The translations under genes and the position numbers were made by a program. From positions 372,001 to 436,000 of the forward strand of contig NW_026570331.1 of the NCBI RefSeq assembly GCF_019649055.1: 64,000 nucleotides of DNA, in the 5' to 3' direction. The notes beneath the pieces were generated by a model. The model did not search any database and was not told the origin of the DNA. It saw nothing but the letters and a program-made list of their open reading frames with translations. Shown here piece after piece: positions 1 through 11,640 of this stretch; within the stretch, counting starts at the first letter, position 1, and every line of letters begins with the position of its first letter. The stretch is from Paramacrobiotus metropolitanus. Taxonomy: Eukaryota; Tardigrada; Eutardigrada; Parachela; Macrobiotidae.

Positions 1-3000
1 ATTTGCTGCTTTTAAAATGCTGTGCTGTTTGGCTATTTATTTCCCAATTGGATAATATTGTGCCAGTTAGCGTTGGTGTTTCAATCCCGCCTAGTGGTTT
101 TGCGCAAATACGGTTGGGTGAAACCTGGCCACTCACAGAGCGGATAAATGCTCGACAGGCCAATGCGAGAGCGGACATACTAACGTGCTCCGTTGATATG
201 TGGAGTCATATCAACGCAACACGCTACGATCTCACTTTTTCCGGGAGGGCTGGCTTTCCTGATAACGGAAACCACTATTTTTTTGGCATTAGTATTGCAT
301 GCCGAGTGGTTTTTGCCGTTGCACCAAAACCCTTGTTATGGACCGATAATCTTTGAATTTTTGTTGAACAAGCACCAAAAGACAAAGGCGTTATGAAACA
401 AAGTAATATTTAAGTTTTTCAACTATTTTGGTGAACAGTTTATAGTTTTTCGTTTTATTTCATTTGGATTTTACATTACTTCTCCACGTTGCATACACAC
501 AACACTTTTAGATGGCTTTTGCGCGAATGGGGTACAATTACAAATAATTTCGTTACACAACGTCATTGCAAATTAACAGTGTTTCAGTGGGTTTTTTTGG
601 GCATGTTTAGGAAAAATAAACACCATCATTATACCGGGTCATTTAGGCTAATAGCCTAATGTCAAATTAGTTCTCTATGATTTTTAACTTACTTTTCAGC
701 AAGCTCTCAACAACATCGCCCTCAAACTTCGTGGACAACACAATGATATTATCAGGTTGTCAGTATCTTTCGTAAAATATATTATTCCTGTTTTCTAAAA
801 TAAAAAATGTTGAACAAACTAGCAGTACCGTTTCTTAGACTGAACACTATGCGGAAAAATCATTATCACCACGCACCAAAACCATTGCCAGTACACTACG
901 ATGGCACCGCTCTTCGTGTAGCGTAGTGCAGGTTACCGTGAAAACATGTGACAGTTTCTTTTTTTGCGGCCGGCTGCTTGACTTACACAATCCAAGGAAC
1001 AAAACGTACAGCCAAAGTACAGGTCTGCATTGCATATTTCTGAGGCTTTTCCTGAAATGGTTGCAGTTTATTGTTTAATTTGGGATTATAGCGCCTTTTG
1101 CTGCTTCCTTTGCTCGTCTTCCGGCCGCTCCTCCGTGCCGGCTTGGATATCCACAGCGATGATCAAGAAGACACTGAGTAAGCTAGGAAATGCACTCTTG
1201 GGTGCACTGGTAATACCGCAACGCAGCTTGGAGGTATTTTAGCGCGCATTCGACAAAATGTAGCATCTTCAGCAGCTAATTTTAACGAGGCGTGTCTGTA
1301 CAGATACAGTACACATATACAGAAACATATTTTAAGCGGTGGCAACTGAATGATCTTGTTCTTCGGTTCGTTAAAGGATGTTTTTTCGTCTTTGTGCCGG
1401 TAGCAGAAAAAGTAATTGCGCTCGAAAGTAGGGTTGTGGAATGCTGAGGCAAGCTTCTGAAAAAACATTGTTGAAAGTGACATTGCATAAAGGTTTTTTT
1501 AACTGGACCCCACAGAGCCTCTGTCACGTCCGCCTAATACTGGAGTCATCGCACCGGTCAGTCTCACTGGCTAGAAATATTCAGGCAGCTAACCAGCTAG
1601 CACCCTGACCATTTCGAATTTTTCCTTCAAATTTTCACCCTACTGTTGAAAGTTCATTAAATTTCGTACCAATACTTTTACAAATCGTTTTGCACCAATA
1701 TGAAAATGAAACAATAAATTTATGGTTTATACATGTAACTGCTTTCACCAGTGAAAGATAAAATTAACAAAACATTTGTGTGCTCACAAAACAAGCTGTT
1801 CTCTTGTGGCTTCATATCAAGAATTTTCAGACTAGACTGCAAACAAGCTCACAATTTGTGGAGAAAAATGTATTTATTTCCAATTTCATATTCTTAGTTT
1901 TTGTAGAATGTACTTAATTAAAGACCATCATTTTTAATTTTCTGTAACCATGCGTTGTTGCGGCGCCACCTGCAGAAAAGAAAGTTCATAACTTCAAATT
2001 GTAATACGCAATCGTACAGTAGGATTTATACCCCCCCCCCCTAAATTCACAACTGTAGGATACTCTAAAACCAATTAATGTAACCAAATTACTGGAAAAA
2101 GCCCTCGCCATCTTTTGCATCCGAAATTTAGAGGCAGTGTTTAATAATGCCGCACCGTCACTCCTAACTCGCTGTACGTATCCACTCACTCCCCTATATA
2201 CCACAAAACTCTCATTTGCGCTGCGATTTATCTAATCACGCGCACAAGTGTCCACCAAGGCACCAACTGCCCTACGGTCGCTTCACGTCGATGCTATAAG
2301 ACGAAAGAAAATAAATGAAAAGCACAATGAAAAATCTTTTTAAAGGGCAATCCAAGTCAGGTCTTGTGGCAAGTCTTTCCACGTTTCATTTAAAGAAAAC
2401 AGGAGCAGTCTTTGGAAAGTTTTCCTTTTTTCTAACATTTAAAATCAGTTTAAACTCTTTCAGTTTGACCTCAAATTTTCTGCGATGCCGATTGCGACAA
2501 ATCAGCGCACTGTAATTTTCGATACACATGTCACATATACGATTAAGTCGGCAGACTTCAATTACTTACGCCTGCTTCGACTGGGGATGCTGGTTATTTG
2601 TGATCTGTTCTGCGTAATTTAATTCGCTTCATTCACAGTTTGACGCATTCGCCATGGAAAGCGGTTTAGATGCTTAAAAGCGGAAAACAAACAGCAAAGT
2701 GAGGAAAAGTTACCATTTTCTTTCATACGTATATAAATACTGTTTTCTGTACTCGTACTGAAAAATATAATCTTCCATGATTTTCTCCACGTCAACTAAA
2801 TTTTTGACGGCGATGGCCAAAAGCACCTGCAAATTCTGCACAAATTAACTAAGCAAAAATATCTGTGGAAATGCTTTCATTTTTCACCACGCTCTCTAAG
2901 CTATTTAGGTGATTAATCGTAAAATCCATATAATTGCCGCAAATAAAAACTTTTACGGAGAACAATGTGTTAAAGGTTCCCGATAAAATCCACGTTTATG

Positions 3001-3960
3001 CTTTCTAAATCGTTTCTTTTCAATTTCTCCGTATAATGTAACAACAAGAAAACGAGTAAAAAATTAAACGTCTTCTTAATATAGTTCAATTTTCTATTTA
3101 TTTTTTCTTAACATGTTGCAGCTAATTGTAAGAATTTTGGCATTCCAAAGTCCTGTCATATTGCGCTGCGCCAGTGATGCCATTGTTCTACGGTCTTCGG
3201 CTTCTCTGCTGCATTTAATTTAATCTGACAGCTAATCAAGCACAGCCTACAGCAATTTTTCCCTGATCTTCTCATGGCAATGTTCATAACGTTTCAAAAA
3301 AAGTATTTATAAAGGTGTTTCCTACCAATACCAAGTAAAAGTAAAAATTGTTTTTAAAGCTGTTTTTACCAGAGCCATCTAAATCTGTAATTTGTGGTTT
3401 TCCGGTAGCACTGGCCGAGGGCAGATACGGAAAATCTTCAAAGTATTACTATCGCTGTGCGTGCTCAAGCGGCATGCCGGTAATACTGTTTGTCGGCTGA
3501 TCAAAATACGGCCTTCATGGACAAAGGTAAACATGGCATCGTTTCCGTGCAGGCTGCTGCATCAACACCAGGCAAACATTAAACTGAAATATTGTTGCAG
3601 TTCCAATGTACTTGTTACTGCTTCCACTTTTTGGAACGCAGTTTTGATAGCAAAACATGCATTAGCATTATTTTAGAAAAGGGAGGATAGTCGTTATCGT
3701 CATGTAAGTACAAACTTAGTATTTTAAAAAATAGAATTTTAGTTAATTTTTAATAGGTAATATTTGATTATTTAATTTTAGTTAATTATTTCTGAATTTC
3801 TTATTATTAAAAACAGAATTTCTGATAATTTGTTCACACGTTTGTTAGGGTAGTTTGCCACTTTTCCCGGCTCTGCGTTTGGTAACTAAATAATTTTTTT
3901 CCTTTTGCCATATGCATTTTTTGAAATATAACTTGATTATTATGGGGTTGCATCCAAAAA
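1..3960. other. AT-rich intergenic DNA, no supported gene
   Basis: I see no domain, splice-consistent exon chain or RNA gene here. The longest open frames are composition-driven and lack recognisable motifs. Minor structure: a 9-base inverted repeat around 195-220 (gttgatatg / catatcaac) and a run of ten C at about 2032-2041. The stretch may hold regulatory DNA or unrecognised repeats. Confidence 0.5.
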
Positions 3961-3996
3961 GACCAATCAATTGAAAACTGAACGCTTTGGTTGTAG

Positions 3997-4252
3997 CCAA
4001 GGCGGAAGCGGATCCACCGCGTCCCCCTCCGAAAAAGCGCAAGAGCCGCCGCCTCGTTGTGGCGGCGGCAGGAAAAAGGGGCACTGGGAGAAGGATGGCG
4101 GAGGAAGCCCCGGAAAAATGTCGCCGATGCGGGATGGAAAGGAGAAGGATGCGGATGAGAAGCCCGGGAAGAGTCGTGCGGCGACGCCGGTCATGCAGTG
4201 TCGGGATCACGACGAGACCGTAGTTCACGGCGAAACCGACGCAGTGTGTAAG
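3997..4252 (+). CDS. possible exon of a basic, low-complexity protein
   Basis: A GC-rich island of about 250 bases in AT-rich surroundings, preceded by a plausible acceptor (ttgtag at 3991-3996) and followed by a possible donor (gtataa at 4253). One frame reads a hydrophilic, Gly/Lys/Asp-rich peptide ending in DETVVHGETDAVCK. A second frame holds a nuclear-localisation-like cluster, PPPKKRKSRR. Both frames are open, and the minus strand is open too, so the coding frame is undecided. No family recognised. The composition contrast and splice-like borders are the only support; it may equally be a GC-rich repeat. Confidence 0.22.
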
Positions 4253-4259
4253 GTATAAT

Positions 4260-5976
4260 GTGTGTAATGGGTTCCTGCTAGAGGCATCTGTAGTCGACAA
4301 CTACCTCCAACAGGAGCCCATTACAAAGACGTGTGCTAAGGCCTTTGTTCAGAGAAAAGGTTCACCGTGCAGCCGGCTGCTCCCGCTAACACTCCGCAAG
4401 CAGCTAACTTCGGCACGCTTGGGCAAGCGCTTGTAACCGGCCGAAAGGCGATAGGTGATCGGGGTGGTTAGTGAAATTCTGAAAGCACAACGAAATCGCA
4501 TTCACCTTCCCATCCGGCAATAAAATTCTAAGACCAGCCAGCTGTCCATCCGTATCCAACACAAAAAGGCCGCAGAATTTCGAAAACCAGGACTTCAATA
4601 ATTACAAATTCGTTATTCACAAAAAATTATTACCTCTAAAGTTGCCATGAAATTAAATTCGAAATGGTATCTGGTGTTAATACAGAAGTGACTTTTCTGC
4701 AACGGGCCGAACAACAGCCACTACACTACATTACTTCCTGAGACTACACTTTTAGACATTAAAAGCGAGCAGAAGAAAAGTAAAAGAAAATAAATTAATC
4801 GATCGAAGCGAATTTCTCTGTGTTCAAGAAACAGGATTTTTTATCGCATAGGGTACGCAGTATTAATATTCCTAAAATTAAATTAAATCAAATAAAAATA
4901 TTAATAATTTAGTAAAGAAACACAAAAGATATAATAACTTCACAGAAAACGTTAATTTAAAAGTAATTTCCTGATTTACGTACAGAGGTTGCGGTATTCG
5001 TATACTTTAAACCGGTGCCGGGATGTTGCAAGGAATTGCCAAACGCAACACACTGTACATGCGTAAAACGATAAAGATAGTAGGTAGCGGTAAGAATGAA
5101 TAGCGCAGCGTAGTAAAAAAAAAGCGACTGCGCTGAAGGATTCGAAAACGCACCGATATCGTCGATCCCAAAAGAGACATACCGGCGCATTATGCGATCA
5201 GATGTTCAAGGTGGCGGACGTGCAGTTCGACAGGTGATAAAATAAGTTGTTATATAAGCTTGTCCACGTGTCGACCGCAGACTGGAGAGGACATTTGCCG
5301 GTAACAAGAAACCTTCACAGCTTCCACCATTTCCAGTCCGATCGTGTAACGCTCTAATTAACAGCGAAGCTGAATGCTCGTGAATCGTGATTGGTCATTA
5401 TATGCCGGCCATGGGGAACTGAAAATAAACGTCTCGAAGGGGCATACCGGCACGTTCCGTATGACCAAACGTGCCGCTTCTCAATCCTTGGCTTGGAAAA
5501 GGTTGCCAATAAGTAACATGTTAAGTAGCACGGTTTCTTGAAATGCTTTAATTTTTCCATCTCCATCGAGTATAAAAACACGGATGGGAGTCGGTAGTAT
5601 AGTATTTACCATGTGCACCATCGGCATCGCAGAAAAATTGAGCAGACGAATTTAAAGAGCTCAGTTTGAGCTGATGTTTTTTTTAAGAAGGAAAAATTTT
5701 CGCATGGGTTTGTTTAAATGAAACATGGTAGGGTGTTTCGCAAGTTTTTCTTTAATTTTCGTCTATAAATTTCTGTTCGTGTAGCATAAACGCGAAACGG
5801 CCGCGGGGAGTGTGTGGAAAATGCCGCCCGTGAATAAGTGAGTCGCCGGAGGAATGCAACGAGCGAGCTCAGATGATAGCTTCGTAGTGTAGGCTGTGTC
5901 ACGCGATTGTGATTGTGCGATGCGGCATTGTTAATCACTGCATCTACACGTAAATTTCTGGTGTACAAGTTGTTGA
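4260..5976. other. intergenic DNA, nothing recognised
   Basis: AT-rich sequence without a recognisable gene. At about 5884 there is a short stretch (cgtagtgtaggct) resembling the tRNA-A-box-like motif that recurs at 17-26 kb, but the surroundings do not form a tRNA. Confidence 0.4.
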
Positions 5977-5981
5977 GATTG

Positions 5982-6199
5982 TGAAACAATTAAGGTGGTT
6001 TTGGTAGTTTGCTTTAATGAAGAGTAATTCCAAGTGTCGTTAACATTGTAATTGTAGCTTCTTATATACTCAGTAAAACAGTCAGATTGACTAAACTTCT
6101 GAGTAACAACTTCGCCTTTAAGGCCGGTGTATGACAAAGGGGCTGGGTGCCAACATGAGTAACAGACATTAGTAACGGTTACACTCATTTATTCTAACA
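5982..6199 (-). repeat. 3' LTR of the copia element
   Basis: 218 bp and, by eye, identical to the 5' LTR at 10216-10433. It is flanked outside by gattg (5977-5981), half of the target-site duplication. It should supply the polyadenylation region of the element. Confidence 0.96.
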
Positions 6200-6208
6200 C
6201 CCCCTTTC
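6200..6208 (-). promoter_or_regulatory. polypurine tract of the copia element
   Basis: In element orientation gtgaaaggggg directly precedes the 3' LTR (TGTTAG). This is the expected place and composition for the plus-strand primer. Confidence 0.85.
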
Positions 6209-6664
6209 ACCCAGTCCGCGGTCATTCAGTCCATGCATCCCGAGCAGTCCGGTGATGGATTTGACCTTGATCCCTCCGAGCGCCTTCGTCAGCATGTCCG
6301 ATGGATTTTGATCCGTTGGAATATAGCTCACCTCGATCGATCCGGCTTTCGTTTCCTGGCGGATTCGGTGGTAGCGAATTCCGACATGCTTGGTCCGCTT
6401 ATGGAATTCAGGATCCTTCGACAAGGCAATCGCGCCTTGATTATCCACATACATCTGGGTGGCCTTTGTCATGTCCACTCCGAGCGCATCCAGAAACGGT
6501 CTGCTCCACTCGTTCTGCTTAACTGCCTCGGCCAGTGCCATGTATTCGGCTTCCGTCGCAGAGAACGCTGTCACTTTTTGCAGCTGGGAACTCCAGGCAA
6601 CAGGTCCGCCTCCCAGGGTGAATACATATCCGGAGGTTGATTTCCGCTCATCCGGATCACCTCC
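6209..6664 (-). CDS. copia RNase H part of the polyprotein
   Basis: Third frame segment of the same polyprotein. It begins GGDPDERKSTSGYVF and carries SATEAEYMAL, the VDNQGAIALSKDP block and the typical Copia end KHVGIRYHRIR...TKAL. It follows CDSDW of the previous frame without missing residues, so only a single-base register change separates the two. The stop lies about 10 bases before the 3' LTR, next to the polypurine tract, as usual for Copia. Confidence 0.92.
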
Positions 6665-7990
6665 CAATCCGAGTCACAATATCCGGTCAACTCCATACTT
6701 GCTGTACCAAACGTCAAAGCCATAGTTAATGTGCCTTTTAAATAGCGCATTACCCGTTTAACAGCTGTCCAGTGGTTGAATCCCGGTTTCTTCCCAAACG
6801 ACGCCAGGCGGTTCACTGCGTAAGTGATATCCGGTCGCGATATGGAAGAGATGTAGATGAGGCAGCCAATCGCTTCCATGTATGGACAGCTATATGGCTC
6901 TTCTCCATCCTCAGATTTCATCAGCTTGACATTCGGATCCAGAGGAGACGTATAGGTTTTACTCTCCTGTAGTCCAAATCGCTGCAGTATGCGATTGATG
7001 TATCCCTGCTGGTTGATGCTGATGGTGCCGATCTTCCTGTTCCGACCGATCTCCGTGCCCACATAACAGTCTGGCTCATGAACCGTCAGTTCGAAATCTT
7101 CTTTAAGTTTCTTCAGGAAATCATCCACCACTTTTCGCGTCGCACCACATACCAGCCCATCATCAACATACAGACACAGTACCATGTACTCCTTACTCGT
7201 ACCTTTCTTCACGTAGACGCATGGATCTTCACTGCATGCAACAAATCCATGTCCAGTTAGTACTGCGTTCACTCGCTCGTTCCACAATCTTGGACTTTGC
7301 TTCAAGCCATATATTGAACGCTTCAACCGGCATACACGTCCACTACCGTCGTCGTACGTTGCCGGCTGGTCCATATATATGACTTTATCCAAGTCACCAT
7401 TCAGAAATGCAGTCTTCACGTCAAACTGCACCATTTCCAGGTTGCGTGCAGCAGCCACCGCTAACACACAGCGCACCGATTCGTGTCGTACGACGGGGGC
7501 AAAGGTTTCGCCATAGTCGATGCCTTGCGCTTGTGAGTAGCCGCATGCCACAAGCCGCGCTTTCCGCTTATCCAGCTCGCCATCTGGAAGTAGTTTCGAT
7601 TTAAAAACCCACTTACACTTCACAGTGCGCCGGTCTGCTGGTAGCTGTTCCAAAGTCCAAGTGCCCGTTTTATACAGCGCTTCAATTTCAGCATCCATTG
7701 CTTCCTTCCACAGGTGCCCGTCTGCTCTCGACAGCGCATCCTGAACATCAACTGGATCTGCGGCCGTGGCCATTGCGCTCAACGCAGCTCCCTTGGCTCT
7801 GGTTTCCATGGGATGCGGAAGAGGCGGATCCTTCACCAGATTCTTTGATCCCGGTGGTCGCCCTGGCCGTCGCTTCTCAACTGCTGCCTTTTCTACAGCA
7901 GTCTCGCTTCCCAGCTCATCCTCCGCATCTTCCCACTCTTCGTCATCATCCCGCTCGCTCTCATCCCCTTTGAGGCAGGATACCGTAGAG
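6660..7990 (-). CDS. copia reverse transcriptase part of the polyprotein
   Basis: Continues the polyprotein in a second frame. An acidic linker (DDDEEWEDAEDE) and a basic RRPGRPPGSKN stretch precede the Copia RT domain: WKEAMDAEI, GIDYGETFAPVV, the VKTAFLNGDL block, IYGLKQSPRLWNE, and the catalytic LYVDDGL motif. The final part enters RNase H (TGYCDSDW) and then loses frame at about 6660 by one base next to a run of G. The RT palm looks intact, with no missing catalytic residue. Whether the two frame breaks are real or sequencing errors is unresolved. Confidence 0.93.
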
Positions 7991-10142
7991 CAACTTCGGG
8001 AATCTCGTCGCCACCATCCGCGACAACCACATCTCCAACCCGCTCCACCTTTTTCGTTTCCCGGTTGAACACCCGGAATACTTTCGTGGTATCCCAATCG
8101 TAACCTACAAACAGTGTTTTTACCGACTTGGGATCCAGCTTCCGTCTCTGATCCTCCGGAACTTTCACGTAGGCAGTTGATCCGAACACCCGCAGGTGGT
8201 CAACTGTTGGCTTTCGGCGGTGCCACAATTCATACGGGGTAATTTCCAGCTTTCCCCGATTTGGCACAATGTTCCGTAGGTAGGCAGCGGTTGAGATGGC
8301 TTCATTCCACAGAAGATTTTTCTCACTTTTTGTGATGTCCGCATCGTAGAGCAGCGTTCGCGCACTGTCACAGAGCGTGCGGTTTTCCCGTTCTGCCATG
8401 CCGTTTGCTTGCTTCACGTGCGCCGGACTTCTTTCGTGCTTTATCCCTCTGTTCTGAAACAGCGTTTCAACCTCCTGGTTGATGTATTCAGTCCCGTTGT
8501 CCGTGCGAATCGACAACACCTTTCTACCAGTTTCCCTTTCTGCTGTGATAATCAACTCTTTGAATGCATTACCCACAGAGTGCTTACTTGGTAGTGTTCG
8601 AACCATTCTGTATCCGCTGCTTTCATCTTTGAACGTCAAGAGATATCGATGTCCTTCCCAGGAGTCTGCGCCCATATGACACACATCACTATGGAACCTC
8701 TCACCTGATAGAGATTCCCTTCCAGCACTGCTGTCATGGGTGTTAGCCGTTTGCTTTCCCATATGACACGCTTCACAGTCACCGCGCTTCGAGGTCACCA
8801 CCTCCAGGCCGTCCACCACCTTGTTGCGGACCATGGAGTCGACCAATGCGTCGCTGACGTGTCCAAGTCGCTGGTGCCAAATTCCCACAGGCTGCGCCTT
8901 CAGCGCACCTCCACTTGGCGGCACCACGCGTATGAAAGGTCGGTACGTTGTACCGTCACCTCGCACTCCACCCAGGAACGGCTTGCCATCTCTGCTGATT
9001 GTCATCTTGCCTTTAGCGTGGGAAAATGCGAATCCTTCTCGCTCCAAGGTCACCGTGGACAGCAGCGTAGTGTCACATGCATCGGGTGCATAGAAGACAT
9101 TCTTCCAATCCACTTCCCGCCACTGTTTCCCATCGACGGACACTTCGACGTCAATCGTGCCAATATGGGTAGCCTTGATGCTCTGATTGTTGCCAACCAC
9201 GAACGATTTGGGAACATCTAGCTTAACTAGAGTTTTAAACCAGTTGTATTTATTCGTGATATGGTCACTTGCCCCACTATCGGCGATGATCACATCCTCA
9301 CTTCCGGTCGCATGCATGGCTGATACCATCATCGATTCCTTCTTGTAACCGTGACCGGACTTGTCCTGTCGCTTGTTGGTGACTGTTTCCCCTTTTGGCT
9401 TTGACCAGCAATCGGCCTCTTTATGGCCCGCTTTGCCGCAGTTGTGGCAGCTTCCGGTGAACTTCTTCTTCGCTCCAGTTGGTAGTCGCTTACCTTTTGC
9501 GTACAGCGACTCACCGGCTGGACTGGACCCGCTTCCTTCTCCCTGTCCCTTCATCATCTTTTCCGCTAGGAGCAGCTTCTCCCGGAACTTGGACATCTCA
9601 GGATTAGGACCGGCCATCATGTTCCACGACGACACAAATGACGCGTACTGTTTGGGCAAGCTGGCCAGCGTCTTACCGATCAACCAGGTGTCGGTAACCT
9701 TTTCCGGCTTCCCGCACGCGTCTATCTTCGCCGCTAGAACATACAATGATGCCATGAATGTATTTGCGTCGTCTACCTCCTTCCACTTGACTTCGAAAAA
9801 TTCGGTCATCGCCGACATCAAGTCGTTGTCAGTCTTCGGCTCTTTCAGCTCCTGGATCCTCTTCAGAATCTCAGCGGACGTCTTGCAGTCCCGACACTGA
9901 CTGAAGGTGGTATCATCCACTGTTGCGCGCAAAATACTTCTGGCTTTTCCATCGGCAGCTATCCACTTCAGGTGGTGCTCATGCGCCGCTTTATCCGTTG
10001 CCGAATCTAGGGGCATCGTCAGTGTCCCATTCACAACAGACCACAAGGACTCACCAGTCAACACATCCTCCACCTGTACCCTCCATCGCGAGTAATTGGA
10101 GTCGTTTAACTCGGTGACCTTAATACTCTTCAACTGCGCCAT
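7893..10142 (-). CDS. copia Gag-protease-integrase part of the polyprotein
   Basis: Reads from the start codon at 10142 (protein begins MAQLKSIKV); an in-frame ATG ten codons upstream at 10172 is possible but does not fit the usual Copia Gag start. In order: Gag (about 1-225), CCHC zinc knuckle CHNCGKAGHKEADC (about 232-245), aspartic protease DSGASDHIT (about 288), pre-integrase HQRLGH with CEACH zinc residues (about 423-459), and an integrase core with Asp about 485, Asp about 548 (DNGTEY) and Glu about 584 (MAERE), a correct DD35E spacing. The frame is lost in the linker after integrase, near 7.97-8.00 kb; residues after about EIPEVALRYP are out of register. Particle assembly, processing and integration would be its roles. 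Confidence 0.93.
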   Translation of the reverse strand: MAQLKSIKVTELNDSNYSRWRVQVEDVLTGESLWSVVNGTLTMPLDSATDKAAHEHHLKWIAADGKARSILRATVDDTTFSQCRDCKTSAEILKRIQELKEPKTDNDLMSAMTEFFEVKWKEVDDANTFMASLYVLAAKIDACGKPEKVTDTWLIGKTLASLPKQYASFVSSWNMMAGPNPEMSKFREKLLLAEKMMKGQGEGSGSSPAGESLYAKGKRLPTGAKKKFTGSCHNCGKAGHKEADCWSKPKGETVTNKRQDKSGHGYKKESMMVSAMHATGSEDVIIADSGASDHITNKYNWFKTLVKLDVPKSFVVGNNQSIKATHIGTIDVEVSVDGKQWREVDWKNVFYAPDACDTTLLSTVTLEREGFAFSHAKGKMTISRDGKPFLGGVRGDGTTYRPFIRVVPPSGGALKAQPVGIWHQRLGHVSDALVDSMVRNKVVDGLEVVTSKRGDCEACHMGKQTANTHDSSAGRESLSGERFHSDVCHMGADSWEGHRYLLTFKDESSGYRMVRTLPSKHSVGNAFKELIITAERETGRKVLSIRTDNGTEYINQEVETLFQNRGIKHERSPAHVKQANGMAERENRTLCDSARTLLYDADITKSEKNLLWNEAISTAAYLRNIVPNRGKLEITPYELWHRRKPTVDHLRVFGSTAYVKVPEDQRRKLDPKSVKTLFVGYDWDTTKVFRVFNRETKKVERVGDVVVADGGDEIPEVALRYPASKGMRASGMMTKSGKMRRMSWEARLL

Positions 10143-10204
10143 TGTATTATCCTCAACACAATGATAAAACAAACTTCACACAAACACTGCTTAGAGACAA
10201 GCAG

Positions 10205-10215
10205 GTCTCATAATC
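10205..10215 (-). promoter_or_regulatory. primer-binding site matching an elongator tRNA-Met anticodon arm
   Basis: Directly inside the 5' LTR the plus strand reads gtctcataatc, the anticodon loop and 3' stem of metazoan elongator tRNA-Met(CAU), so the element RNA is complementary to it. Copia-type elements are known to prime from an internal half-tRNA-Met cut near position 39/40; here the match ends at about that position. In known Drosophila copia the primer is the initiator tRNA, which fits this sequence less well (only cataa shared in the loop). The tRNA sequence is recalled from general knowledge. Confidence 0.7.
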
Positions 10216-10433
10216 TGAAACAATTAAGGTGGTTTTGGTAGTTTGCTTTAATGAAGAGTAATTCCAAGTGTCGTTAACATTGTAATTGTAGCTTCTTATA
10301 TACTCAGTAAAACAGTCAGATTGACTAAACTTCTGAGTAACAACTTCGCCTTTAAGGCCGGTGTATGACAAAGGGGCTGGGTGCCAACATGAGTAACAGA
10401 CATTAGTAACGGTTACACTCATTTATTCTAACA
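10216..10433 (-). repeat. 5' LTR of the copia element
   Basis: 218 bp and, by eye, identical to the copy at 5982-6199. In element orientation it starts TGTTAGAATAAATG and ends TTGTTTCA. It should carry the promoter and the start of the genomic RNA. Confidence 0.96.
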
Positions 10434-10952
10434 GATTGTCTACTTTTTTATATCAGTTTTCGGATTATTGTAAGCATTGCCCGTTTGGCTTGAATCGTCA
10501 GATTAAATGTTAGTAGTTTTCGGATAGCAAACCTGTTGGGCACTAGTGCTGTCACTGCTGTGTGCCCGGACAACCGAAGCAAACGACAATATTAATCTAG
10601 AGATTGTAGAATTTATTTTATAATTCACTAGAATTTTGTTTTATTTGGAAATGCATGCTGAAATTGAAAAATGAATAAGTAAAAATTGTTAATCAAATTG
10701 GTCCGCGTTTATTTGTTTCGAAATTTGAAAATCTGACTCCTGTTCAGAGCGATCTTTATATTAACGTGTTTTTTTTAACAATGTATTTTTTTTATGAAAA
10801 ATTGGAAGAAGGTTGGTGGGCATTGGACAATACAATTTTTGGTACGCTGTACGGTTAAACTTCTGGAATTGCATTTCGCCCAACACTTTCCAACCGGATG
10901 TTGCGCTAGCGTTAACATGGCAAGGGAATGTTATGGAATGTTAGCGTTAGCT

Positions 10953-11016
10953 TTCTCGCCCGGCACAAATGTTAACGCGTTAACCATTAACATGTTAACA
11001 GTTTTGCCGGCCACAC
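10953..11016. repeat. gttaac-rich hairpin repeat, copy 1
   Basis: A stretch bounded by tcgcccggcacaaatg and cagttttgccggc that folds on itself and contains several gttaac and the palindrome gttaacatgttaac type core. A closely similar unit lies at 11578-11640. It looks like a small non-autonomous element or its end. Confidence 0.55.
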
Positions 11017-11533
11017 GACAAACGGTTCTCACGCCAACAGAACAAATCATTTGGCTTGAGAATTCGCAACACGATATGCAACAACGGTTTGGACGTGCGT
11101 GCGTGGGCGTTCGACTCCTCAAATTTTCCACATTGCCGATTGTGCACACAGTGCATACCACCCATTTCCATCCGGTGTTATAATGCCCGATGGTACCGGA
11201 AAAACTGGAGCGCTCTAAGAATCCGCGCTGCCGTATTTAGTTGAAATGTCAGCCTTTTTCATGCCTAGGACGCAGAAGCGTCGCTGTTGGTTATACTGAA
11301 CGTGACGATCAGTACCTTCAAGACCTTTCTGTGCACGAATACAATTTGCGTATTTTTCGTTTTAGTCAACACCCTCTCCCCGTCGCAGTTTTACGGACAT
11401 CATTTTTTACGACCGCTCAATAAAAAAATTTTTACTTGCAGCAACTGCAAAAAAATTGTACTCAATATAATTATAATTAAACATATTGTTAGATTTGTAA
11501 CCATAAATCGATGTACAGCGTGCATGATTCGGG

Positions 11534-11640
11534 CGTTAACAGTTGAGCCCGGCGAGAATGTTAATTGATGTTTACATTCTCGCCCGGCAAAAATGCATGC
11601 TAATGCGTTAACCGTTAACATGTTAACAGTTTTGCCGGGT
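11534..11640. repeat. gttaac-rich hairpin repeat, copies 2 and 3
   Basis: Two adjacent hairpins: gcccggcgagaatgttaat pairs with the inverted attctcgcccggc (about 11549-11588), followed by a second unit ending taacatgttaacagttttgccggg like the copy at 10953. The shared gcccggcra ends suggest one family of foldback repeats. Confidence 0.5.

Larger units (their letters stand above)
5982..10433 (-). mobile_element. Ty1/copia LTR retrotransposon, nearly complete
   Basis: A 4452-bp element with all landmarks of the Copia superfamily in minus orientation: two 218-bp LTRs with TG...CA ends, a 5-bp target duplication (gattg at 5977-5981 and 10434-10438), a primer-binding site next to the 5' LTR, a polypurine tract next to the 3' LTR, and a gag-protease-integrase-RT-RNase H order, which is diagnostic of Copia rather than Gypsy. 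The LTRs look identical by eye, implying very recent insertion. The polyprotein frame is broken at two points (about 7.99 kb and about 6.66 kb), so as written it would not make full-length Pol. Confidence 0.97.

Noticed and set aside
3-356. 117-codon open frame at the window start
   Set aside because: No domain, no splice context; composition not coding-like.
3845-4300. 151-codon minus-strand frame over the GC-rich island
   Set aside because: Pro/Arg/Ser-rich by-product of GC composition; the plus-strand reading has better splice borders, though that too is weak.
6233-9900. Plus-strand open frames within 6.2-9.9 kb
   Set aside because: Antisense to the copia polyprotein, which has clear domains on the minus strand.
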